Shown here: in pieces, positions 36,667 through 46,495 of the stretch
Layout: each line of letters starts with the position of its first letter
How positions within the stretch are numbered: position 1 is the first letter of the stretch
The notes under the pieces: model-generated
The model's database searches: none
Seen by the model: the letters and a program-made list of their open reading frames with translations, nothing else
What the model was told of the DNA's origin: nothing
Translations under genes and position numbers: made by a program
Assembly: GCA_032358165.1 (NCBI GenBank)
Contig: JAALGY010000044.1
Coordinates: 1-64,000 of the forward strand
Direction: 5' to 3'
From: Diplosphaera chodatii
Lineage: Eukaryota; Chlorophyta; Trebouxiophyceae; Prasiolales; Stichococcaceae
DNA: 64,000 bases

Positions 36667-37340
36667 ATGGCAGCTGACAGTGCCATCATGGCGGATCAGG
36701 CAATGCCACTCATGTTGCTGCATGGTCTGCCAGCAGATGCGGTGTGTGTTCGCTATGCAGAACGCCACGACCTGCAGCACGACCAGAGGCCGCACAGCGA
36801 CATTGCAGCGTTGCGTGGCACATGTCCCCAGCTGCGCAGTCTTGTGGAAAGCACTGTGACGCATGTCACACTTCACGCAAACGCAGATGTTGTCGAGCTG
36901 CGCAGTATTGCAGGCCGCTGCACGGGTGATGATTGCGTTTGAAACACAGGAGCGAAAAGAGACAGTCAATGTCGCTCCTGTCTCGTTTCGCTCCTGTGTT
37001 TCAATCGCAATCTCACAGTCAGCACTCACCACTTGCTCTGCGCATCAATGGCAGGGTCCGTGAGTGTTCAACCGAGCTGGCTGCTGTTGAACGTCTCGCA
37101 GGCTTGCGAACCATCAAGCTTGACGGCGTTCAGCATCAGGCCGCGCAAATGATGAGAGCGCTTGCGGATCTGCTAAACCTACGCACCCTCGAAGAGCCGT
37201 ATGTATCAAATGCAACGACGCTGTGTTCAGAGCCCAAGAGCTTTCCCGTTTGGCCTCGGTCGTGTTTCACTGTGGCTTCGCACAGCTACATGCAGCAAGA
37301 CTTGGCCCTGCACTGCCAAGGCCCAGCATAGGCAGCTCAT
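36667..37340 (+). CDS. leucine-rich-repeat protein fragment
   Basis: A frame starting at 36667 (MAADSAIMADQAMPLMLLHG) contains IAALRGTCPQLRSLVESTVT and later VVELRSIAG. A downstream exon near 37.08-37.19 kb has VERLAGLRTIKLDGV and LADLLNLRTLE. These are spaced leucines in the pattern LxxLxxLxL of leucine-rich repeats, like those in the F-box/LRR gene at 46.5-49.9 kb. No F-box or closing repeats are evident, and a large hairpin lies between the two exons, so this is probably a partial or decaying paralogue. Confidence 0.4.
36931..37012. repeat. inverted repeat with 35-bp arms
   Basis: The left arm 36931-36965 and right arm 36978-37012 are reverse complements except for two positions, separated by a 12-base loop. 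The outer ends read GATTGCGTTTGAAACACAGG and, on the other arm, CCTGTGTTTCAATCGCAATC. In RNA this would fold into a near-perfect stem. It lies between two LRR-like exons, presumably within an intron. Confidence 0.95.
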
Positions 37341-37779
37341 GCTGCAGATCCTGCGCATGGCAACCCTGTGGCACCACCCAGCGTGACAATCTCGGATGAC
37401 GGTGCAGGGCGTGCATGGGCATGCAGCTAGAGGAATGGACGCAGCTCAACTCAGCAGACTGACGGGCCTCACGCTGCGGGCCGTGCAGAGCAGCTAGCAT
37501 GACACATTGGTTGCCGTGTTGTCAGGGCTGAAGGAACTTTATGCTAATAGCTGGCCGCGAGCCTGATGCCACAACCATTGGCAGTGTTCATGCAGCAACA
37601 TACAAAGAAGCAGGTTTTGGACCAGCAAGCCGCCTCTGATGAGCTGCTGACACGGCAGCACAGAGATAGGTAGCCTCTGAATCTGGTCACACCCTACACC
37701 TGACTGCAACAAAGGTCCACGAGCATGCTCACGTCGGCGAATATACTGGTCTGGTAAGTACCAGCTCAAACCTCACCGG

Positions 37780-38310
37780 CGTCATGGAGGCGACGCCTCT
37801 GGCCATGGTACGCTTCAGCACAGGGTGGCTGCCCTGCACGCGCTCCAGGTCGGTCATGATGGTCGCGCGGGAGGCGGCCTGCATGCCGACGTGCTCCTTC
37901 TTCAGCTCCATCACGTTGATGGTGCTCGCAACGAACTCAGCTTTGGTCTCGCACTCTTGTTGACACGAGATACAGCATATCAGCTGTTCGTGTCTACAGC
38001 AGAATCCAAGGTGGCCTCCCGGGTGTTAAAGCACGCGGCCACACCTGCTCCATCAACCTTGGCTGCTGGAACCCAGGTGGATGCACGGTCGATGCACTGA
38101 CAGAGGTGACAGACACAAGCATGCAAGACAAAGATAACTTTGCCATCATGCTGCCAGCGCACCTTCTTGGTTGCGCAGAAGATGAGCACCGAGTTGCCCT
38201 CGTTGATATCTCCGCGCACAGCTGCGCGACGTGCTGTGGGTCTTTCTTGCCCTCAAAGAACGGGTCCGCGGGCAGCTGCCGCGCCGCCTCCTCGTTTTCG
38301 TCTCACAGCT
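37780..38310 (-). pseudogene. fragment of a POLQ/HELQ-type DNA helicase
   Basis: Two minus-strand exons resemble the second RecA-like domain of the superfamily 2 helicase found in DNA polymerase theta and HELQ, which act in end joining and crosslink repair. The first (about 38310-38163) reads ARQLPADPFFEGKKDPQHVA then QLCAEI and, in another frame, NEGNSVLIFCATKK, matching the HxxxLCxE ... GxSVLLFC pattern before the next helicase motif. The frame switch comes from an apparent two-base AT insertion within GAGATATCAAC. The second (about 37920-37785) has MELKKEHVGMQAASRATIM and HPVLKRTMARGVA, corresponding to the region just before GVAxHHAG. The HHAGLT motif itself and all other helicase or polymerase domains are missing on both sides. 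It is therefore an isolated broken piece, not a working gene. Confidence 0.55.
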
Positions 38311-38329
38311 CGTCCCCAATCTGCAGATG

Positions 38330-39590
38330 GAGGTGTGGACAGGCAGGAGGTGGACAGTGAAGGAAAACAAGTTGTGGTGCCAGCTCTGCAGAGGCTCACA
38401 CTTTTGCAGTGCTAAGCTGCAGCGGATCTCTCAGACAGCAGCCGAATCAGAATGTGCAGCCGCCACACGACGCTAGTATACTGACGCAACAGTAGTCAGC
38501 AGTGGCGCAGATGCAGCAACAATCGGCAGCTGCACAATCTGCAGAGCGGCAGCTGCGCAAACAAAGGTGCGGGCCATGGGTTGCCAGGCTCATACTGACT
38601 GCTGTCGAGGCCACGACATGGGGCGGATGCGTCAGGGCTACCTTTGTGCACCTGCTACTTTATATGTCGGGACACGCAGCGCTTAACCCATTGGACGGCC
38701 ATGCCAGTCGTGATGCTGCATGTGGTTCAATCTGCTTGGCCCTCTGCTTTCTGAACGCCTTTCATAGCTGCGCAGTCTGTGGCCTACTGGCCGGCAGCTC
38801 AGATTTGTCATGCGTCACACGAGCATGGGACATGCTTCTGCTGAGGCGACTGCTTGGCTGAAGGCGATGCGCCGGTCAGGTCGCCTAGGCCTGCACCAAG
38901 GGAACTGCTTCTCAAGATGCTGACTTGCATTGTGCCGCGGCAAGGGATCCTCATGAATTCGCATCGTCATTCGTGCAGGCAATGCCACAAGCGCAGCCGG
39001 CCCAGCATCAGCGCCAGGCACTGCCTGTTGCAGGTGTGCTACCCACTGCCGTTCAAAGGAGCAGGCTCCACTGTACGCGCTGTGCATGTTGGAGTCCACA
39101 GCCGCCCTTCTGTGGCACCCCCATGTTGCATTATGGGTTGACGGTTTCAACCGTTTTGGTGTCTGTCATACATCATCGCACATCGTGTACACGATGATGA
39201 GCCAACACGCATGTACATATGCCCGTGCTTGCACGCAATGCTATACCACGCAGGCATGCACGGCAAATCTCTGTGGAAAGGGGTCTCGAGTGACTGTTGC
39301 TATGGCCAGTTGAAAGGGATTGAGAGGCAGTCCGCAAGCTTGCCCGTGACATCTTCGTCCAACCAATATAAGTTCAAAGGGTATTGGCGTTCAATCAGTA
39401 CAAACTCAAGGAGTACAGTAGATGTATTAGACCAAAACCAGAAGAGCAGCCTTAAAATTGATTAGGTTTCAAATATCTTCATCTTTTGTATACAGTGATG
39501 AGCTCAAACTGTATGACCTATTCTGCTTTTCGTTCAACTTTCATTTCACAGTCTTAAGGAAACGACGAAGTGCAATTATATTAGGGCTTT
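38330..39590. other. no recognised gene
   Basis: Open frames of 70-120 codons are present (for example 38502-38861, plus) but have no recognisable motif and no paired exons. The stretch from 39.3 kb onward is visibly richer in A and T than the gene-bearing parts. Confidence 0.4.
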
Positions 39591-39596
39591 CATGAC

Positions 39597-41200
39597 GAGG
39601 GTCACGTAACCCACAGGTCCGGCCAAGCGACGGGACGTGCGATGCTGTTCTGAACGCTGCTGTGACTGATGCGACTGCCTTGAACGTTGCTGTGGGTATT
39701 ATCATCACTCCGTCTGTTTTGTTACGATATTATTGTATGTGATGGGACGACAACCGAATCTTCCAGGTGCCTTACAGCGAATCACGTGAGCTGCAGGTCC
39801 GGCCGAGCTTCGATCTGAAGTATCTGGAGTGCCGGTTGAGCAATGCAACATGCGAAGTTGCGCCCGAATGCCCGTGCTGTCCTGAAGGTTGCTAGACTAC
39901 CTGGAATGCTCTGACATGTGCCATGCACGGGTGCGCCGCAATTACCTCCGTTCTAATCTTCGTGGTCGTTTGGAACTCGAGAATCTTGATCTTCCTCGAG
40001 GTGTGACTGGCAACACTTTCGAGTCCGCAGGTCCAGCCAAACAACGCGGTGTGCGTCGCCGCGCTTGACTGTCCCTGGCTGTCCTGCAAGTACTCGCACG
40101 TAGTGTCACGCGGGAAAGACCGTTGTGACCCTTCAGGATCGTGAATGTTGCTGTGGGGCACTGTCGGCCACTTTATGATCGAAATGTGCCCCTATGACGG
40201 ATATTGCAACTGATGTCAGGGTTTTCCAACCCAAGTCACGTCATCCGCATAGCAGGTTCGGGCGTTTGCCCGAGCGATGCGACGTGGGTTGACTGGCCGG
40301 GCTGTGCTGAACGTTTCTAAACCAACAAGCAGACTGGGCCCTTAGTGTTGTCCCGGTCTGGGGCTCGATAGTTAAACCATACGCAAATGCTGGTCTCATG
40401 CGTTTGGGCTCATTGTGCGCTGCTGGGGCGGGTACCGGCCGCCAAACGGCACCTTGCTGCTCTACTGTAGGCATTAAGCCCTTGGCAGGTGGCTGCAGGG
40501 TCTGATCACCCAGGTGCGGGGCGGTTGAGCACCGAGATGGCATCACCTTGCCATGCCCCACGCCGACATCGTGCTGTAGGCGGCCAGCGCGCTTTGCACA
40601 GTGCTTCAGTGATGTATCAGATGCAGCACAGGGCGAGCCGCCCACGCGCCGGGCACTTCGGGCTTGCGGCATTGACAGGGATGCACCGCTCTGTACCAAC
40701 TAGTACTTAGTCTTAGTGACTCCCAGGCTAACCTCCCCGCTAATTGCTGCCAACATTGCCAATACTGACCGAAAGGCGCTCATGGAGTGCGACTGACTGG
40801 GCCAAATGTCCAGGTTTCATAGGAGCCTGCCTGCCTGCCTGCCCACTTGTCGGTAGGTGCCACGGACGGCCTGGATGTTGCTGTCGGGTAGCGGCGGGTT
40901 TCATTTCCCAAGTCCGGTTTTCTGATTTCGTTTCTGGAAGAACATTGTATAACGACGACGAGCGCTCTTCCGGGGCTTTGTGATGCAATTCACGTACTTC
41001 TCAGGTCCGGCGCTTTGCCCGAGCCAAGCCACGTGCGATGCAATCTGTGACAGCGTGCTGCCGTGAAAGTTCCTGTGACTGGCCGCACCGCTCGCAATGC
41101 TTTTGGGAAGTTGGGTAGCGTTGGCAAACTTTACCATTTTGGTCTTCGTGGTCATTCGTGACTATGAGAACAAACATCATGACGAGGTGGAACCTAGAGT
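39597..41200. repeat. diverged tandem repeat family, unit about 200 bp
   Basis: At least five blocks begin with a TCACGT element followed by CAGGTCCGGC or a near copy, then an ACGTG(C/G) GAT-type segment and a GTGACTG or CTGAACG(C/T)TGCTG segment. They lie near 39605, 39790, 40015, 40235 and 40995. Blocks two and five also share the downstream string ATCTTCGTGGTC or GTCTTCGTGGTC. Identity between units is modest, so this is an old array, split by the repeat copy at 40.4-40.87 kb. No gene is supported across it. Confidence 0.6.
40400..40870 (-). repeat. dispersed repeat, minus-oriented copy
   Basis: Read on the minus strand, this segment aligns with 50165-50560 on the plus strand. Both start with CAGGCTCCTATG, continue with GGCCCAGTCAGTCG and GAGCGCCTTTC, and later have GGTACAGAGCG followed by GTGGCGGCTCGCC-type sequence. 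A CCTG tetranucleotide run lies at the edge of this copy. It is probably a transposon relic. Confidence 0.7.
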
Positions 41201-43457
41201 GGCTAGTTTAGAGGCGCAACTGCAAAATCCAATTTTTCGAGGCAGCCAAAGCCTACGGCGGATGCCAACAAACTCCATTTCCCGCTTTGGCTCTAGAAAA
41301 TTTGGCATTCGTGTATTAGGACACAAAGGTATCATTATTCGTTCAGCCTTACGGAAACTAAAAAATATCGGCCAACTTAGTAACCAACGATGATATTGCA
41401 TCCAACATGCTAACCACCACCAGCAGGTCCCTTGAGCATCTGTTCTGTGTCCTTATCGTCAGTACCCACTGCAATTAGACGTTACTGTCGGCAACTAACA
41501 TGACACCCTCAAGTGACATCCCGGTCTATCAGGGTGCATGCCGTTAGTCGAGCACCTACTTAGAAGCGTCCAATGATGCGAATCCGACCAGCGGGGTTGT
41601 TCTAGCGAGTACATACCTGACAGAGAGTTTTGCATGGTGGTATAAGCGCAAGGTTCAAGATCTGTATGCTGCTGGTACATTCTGGACTCTTGGAATGATC
41701 GCACTCTTGCTAAGAGTTGCTCAAAACGGTCTGCCTATCTCAGCGCATGCCATGGCAAGGGACAGCTTGTACTATGCCAGCCAACTAACAGGGTGCAACA
41801 ACATCAATACAGAGTTTCAAGGCCATCACATTGGTGCGTGCTGTGAGTGAGGATAAGAAGTAAGGTAGACACACAATTTTGTGTGACTTAGAGACGCACC
41901 TGAGATGCAATGTGTTGATGGAGATTTGCACCACATCAGCACACCCTATGCAAGCCGCTGCCAACAGCGAGATCCCTTTCACCCGCACTCACCATTCAAT
42001 GCAAATGCTGCCAAAAGGAAGTCACCGGTTTTTTAGAACTTTCAAACCAATCCCGCAACAATCATGGCATATGTGAAGGATAGCAACACCATACACGCTT
42101 GCACTAAAGAACTTGCAATCTGGGTACTGACATTGCCTGTACTACCACCTACTCTTACACTGTGCAGGTGCTCGAATAGCAGGCCAATCATCATTGGAAA
42201 CAATGTCTTTCAATGCGCCAAAACCAACTCAATCGCCTGCACTTGATCTGATGCGGCTTCAATGGTTTACCCCGGCCACGCTGGTCATGTTCTTTGCCAA
42301 GGCAGGTGCGGCTGACATGACTATACAACTGTCGTTTGGTTGTTGTGCATAGCTCGCTGTAAGCAGTAGTCAGTGCCATAGACGTTTAGCACGGCTAATC
42401 TTATAGTCAGTGCACCGCCGTACAATAACATCTGCCGACTGACTAGAGCGCATTGCTGCGCGCCCAGTCATCGGAGCTGTGGAGCCACATGTGCCCAGCG
42501 AGGGATGTCGTAAGGCACTAGCAGAGTGGTGTGCCTAGCAAACAAATGCATGGTCTCCTGGGCCTAACATACAGCGTGCAAAGCATATCTCAACGCCAGG
42601 TGCAGCAGAGGAGCAGGCAGGAACTGAGCCAGGGTTGAGCTTACCTGTACGTTTGGACTTTTAAGCGTCAGCGGGGTCGGCGGTTAGGGAGCGCGAGCGA
42701 CCCAGGAGACGCCCGTGCGCCGAGCGGGCGTAATCGCACACGAGGGACGAAGTCGGGTGTCGTGGGAATTCGGCACGTGTAGCTTCCCGTCCAGCACTGA
42801 TACGAATCCGCCGAGGAAGCAGGAGGACAGGTGACATCCTGCGTAAACGACCACCGCGAGTAGGGCTCGCCAGCCGGTCCCCGTTGGCGAGCCATCGTGT
42901 CGATGCGCGGCAGGGCCGTGAACGTAGTGCTGTGACTAGAGTCGGACCTCATGGTAAATACTCCTGTGCCAAACTGAGTGAAGCAGAGCGCACAGGGATG
43001 TTCAGTATCGAAAAGATATATATCCGTCGGGTTCAAGACAGGGTTACCAGTCTTCTGGAGTGAAAAAACAAGGGTTGCACTATATGGCAGTTTTGGATGA
43101 AGTGCGACGTGTGCATGCGTATGCACGCGTATACTGATATCCGCGTGCAAGGCTCTCGAATTACGTCAGCCAGCTTGTGACTAATGCCAGCCCGGCAACA
43201 TGCCTCAATCTGAGCTCATATAGCCGCGTTCGCATGCAACAACGCTTGCAGACTCGTTTGAATGCTGGCAGCCCTTCTGCGTGCTCAAACGAACGTAAAT
43301 GTCGCGCATAGGGCTTGTGTGCATTTGCATTGCCTTCAGATCGGTTTGTCTGACAGCGTATAACAGACGTGCGTACTTCTCAAGACTGCCATGCAGCCAG
43401 GCATACGCGTGCATGCGTCGCACTTGTACGCACGCGTATGCAGTGCAGTGCAGAGCA

Positions 43458-43713
43458 ACAGGCTGCTGACCTAGCCCCACCAGCTGATGGACTGCTCACA
43501 GCATTACTGAACAACTGCTCTTAGCGGCTAGGATCCATTGATCTGCCGCCACCTCGTTTCGCGTTTGCGAAACGTACTCGTGTAGCATGAGGCTGAATGA
43601 GCTTCGTGAATTGCGTCACCAGTCTTTCGGGTTGAAAACAGGGTCACCAGCCTTCGGACTGAAGACAGGCTGCTGACGTAGCCCCACCAGCATGATGGAC
43701 TGCTCATGGCATT
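43458..43713 (+). repeat. pair of about 50-bp direct repeats
   Basis: The string ACAGGCTGCTGAC(C/G)TAGCCCC followed by ACCAG and GATGGACTGCTCA occurs at 43458-43510 and again at 43665-43713. A related motif, CAGGGT(T/C)ACCAG(T/C)CTTC, occurs near 43040 and 43640. The interval also holds a short palindrome, CGTTTCGC and GCGAAACG, near 43555-43574. Confidence 0.85.
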
Positions 43714-44096
43714 AGCATTTGGTTGTCATGAGACTTTGCATTCAAGCGGGAAGAACGGTAGTTGGAAGCAGTAGCATCCAACTGCCCGACCCCAAACCCA
43801 TTCTGATATCGATATATATAGCCGCTGGTATTTGCAATTGAACCCTTTCTGGGGAGGTAGTCGTGAATACCCGAGACAAATATATAGCCGACCCTGCGCG
43901 CCCAAAGCTAATGATGTGCGCCAACATACCATCAGCTTTCCGGCTGTATTCTCGCTGTAAATGTCGTCTTTGTCTCTGTGGATGATGCACAACTTCACAA
44001 CTTGGCCTTGTCCCAATGACGATCATCATGCGTTTGCTTGCTCTGCAGGTTGTCAGCAAACTGCCAGCCGCCACTGCAGGCAGTGGCTACAGCATG

Positions 44097-44142
44097 TGAA
44101 GTGTGGACCCAGCACAGGGTGAAGTGTGGACCCAGCACAGGG
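44097..44142. repeat. 23-bp tandem duplication
   Basis: The unit TGAAGTGTGGACCCAGCACA followed by GGG is present twice in tandem with no mismatch. Confidence 0.95.
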
Positions 44143-44858
44143 GTTGTCAGCTCAAGCCTCAAGGGGAATAAAGAAGGGGGGACACGCAACTCAAGGCAAC
44201 TCAATTGCGCGACTGCCAGAGGCACCCACTCATACACAACTACAGCCTTACTGTACTGCATTGCACGCCGCGAGCAATTGCACATGCTCCCCGAGGCTAG
44301 CCGCTAACGTGCGCATTATTGCAATGAATGCGATGGCAAATTGGGACTTTCCACAAGTACAGTAGTTTATGGGCACAAGCAGAATCTATCACGAGAAAGT
44401 AGTATGGCTTCCAAGCAGCGACTGCAGATGCGCTTCCAACCGCAGCTACCCCGACACACGAAGCTGCACGCCTCAAGCCGAGACGCCACCAAGAAGGTAG
44501 CATGGCAGGAAAGCCATAAGGAGAGAGATACAGAGTCACTGCTAGGTGTACAGGACAAGCGTTGATTGTTGCATGCATGTTTGAGCACGTTGGAGGTTAC
44601 GACAGGCACTGATCGCACAGGCAGTTAATGAGATGTGTTCATGCATTACTCACGTTGTTGCACGTGTAGCCTTCCTGCAGAAGGCTGCGCACAGTGTCAG
44701 AGCGTCAGAAGTCAGTTTGGAGAAACACACCTCCAGACTTCTCCCTGCACGCTGCCGGAGGTCAGCACAAAAAAACTCACCTAGTGTGATCAGGAAGAAA
44801 CACGACGGTGTGACTCCACTCTTACTGTAAGAGCACATTCGTTTCAAAATGCATTGAC

Positions 44859-45320
44859 ATGGTTGATGCCGTACCCATCGCATGTGAGAAGCAGCATGCG
44901 CATGCAGCATGCGCAGGTGCAAGTGTGCATGCTTGTCTGCAGCTGCAAGGGATTCTAAACCCTGTGAGCCGCATGCTGTCACTGTTAATGGTGATCGAAC
45001 GTTGTCAGCACGTCTGCAAGAATGCTTCGCATGTTGTCTGCTGCAGTGTTTTCATGAGCGGCCAAAGTCGGCTTTTTGCACCAAACCATAATGAATCATG
45101 GCCGGCTCTCCAAGAATTATTATGTGTGGATTTTGGCCGTGCTTCGGCGAAGGTTGCCGATCATCTGACTGCCATGGCTGCTGGGGAAAAGATAATCAAC
45201 CTGTCAGCTGTTGCCGAGAAAAGTGATGCCGACCTCTCCTGGCGACCCTTAAGACATGTGCAAACCACCTGGGGTGACGATTTGCTGAGTCCTACACACG
45301 ATAAGTCCCTGACTTTTTGA
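44859..45320 (+). CDS. leucine-rich-repeat-like open frame
   Basis: The frame ends in a segment with ESWPALQELLCVDFGRAS, ADHLTAMAAGEKIINLSAVA and LSWRPLRHVQTTWG, then stops at 45318-45320. Leucine spacing recalls the LRR gene that follows at 46.5 kb, so it may be an upstream exon of that gene or a fragment of a paralogue. There is no F-box in it, and the first 60 residues do not look coding. Confidence 0.3.
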   Translation: MVDAVPIACEKQHAHAACAGASVHACLQLQGILNPVSRMLSLLMVIERCQHVCKNASHVVCCSVFMSGQSRLFAPNHNESWPALQELLCVDFGRASAKVADHLTAMAAGEKIINLSAVAEKSDADLSWRPLRHVQTTWGDDLLSPTHDKSLTF

Positions 45321-46495
45321 CAGAAGTAAACAGAGAGTTATGAGCAAATGGTATGTACGCCTTAGCCCGAGCCAAATGAAAAACTGATTGTGTATTCAGA
45401 CTTGAGCACTAAACAATTCTGATGGTGGTGAGAAGGCGTACAGAACGTCACCTTTTCAGAACTCAGCTCTGCATAGCGTCAACAAAAGTGCCAGGTTGCT
45501 GAAAAGGCCTGCAGCAGTTGGCAGGGCGTGCCGTATATATGGAGGACCTCTGGGCAGACAGCCGAAATACATTCTTTCCCTAGTTCCTAACCTAAGAGAA
45601 GTTGTTAACACGAACGCTGTGATGTGATAGCGACATGAGGTCAAACCTGTGCTGCTGCCGCGACATTCTGTTGTGTCAGACTCTTGTGCCACATTGAGCC
45701 CTTGCACAAGCGTGTGAAGCACTGACGGTTGCCCAGACCAATGACAAACGTGGTCTTGAGTCTGCTATAGTATACCATACATTCCATGCAGCCTCTGCTC
45801 GACACTAGACAAACTTTCTGTCAGCCGCACTTTTGGCTCGAACCGGGAATTAGCAATTGCTGTGCTGCCAGGCCATGTTCCTATATCGCAGTAGGGGTAC
45901 CGGTAAGAGGCTACCGCTCCCGTCGCCGAGCCCATGGCCTGTTCGCCTACCAGATGCACTGGTCAGTGGTTCATGGGTGGCCGCGACAGCGATGAATGAT
46001 GAAACCACAATAGACCAAATCTATCCACAGGTTCCCACCTGCATCACTAATTAAAAAATCTGGTCAATATCCCCTTGACTCTCGCCTGTCGCGCAGCCGC
46101 AGTTTTTTGATTGCCTGCAGCGCAAGATTGGCTCTTGCATCGTCTGAGATGCAAAGATAATTTGCAAGGCGGTTGCAGCCTGCCAGATGCATGGTAGAAG
46201 CCGTTAGTTGAGCATACTTCGGTAACGAACCTCAGATCATTAGCACCTACCGTGCGTGCACAGGTAAGTGTGCTGAGGATGCATTGCCGCTTCACAACAC
46301 TCAGGGCCCTGTAGCTGCACTGCAGCCGCGGGAACGTTGTTGGCCCTGAACGCGTCTCCTTTGTATGTGTGAGCTGTTTGCTATATATAGTGCACAAAGG
46401 GTTGGTTTGGCAACGAGTTGTGGCGCAGCCCAGCGACAGCACCGCAAGACAGCATGGACCGCAAGTAGAGCTCTTGCTCCCACATTTTTCCCCAG

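Larger units (their letters stand above)
41200..44850. other. AT-richer stretch without recognised genes
   Basis: The longest frame is 42668-43150 on the minus strand (160 codons, ending SPGSLALPNRRPR). It has no motif I know and no obvious partner exons, so I do not claim a gene. A plus-strand frame at 41097-41393 lies in the AT-richer part and is also without motifs. Several short direct repeats occur between 43.0 and 43.7 kb. Confidence 0.4.

Noticed and set aside
42668..43150. 160-codon minus-strand open frame
   Set aside because: It has no family motif, no paired exons and lies in a repeat-bearing stretch. The length alone is not enough.
44497..44518. Short plus-strand frames in the 44-45 kb stretch as small genes
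   Set aside because: They overlap equally long frames on the other strand and show no conserved pattern.
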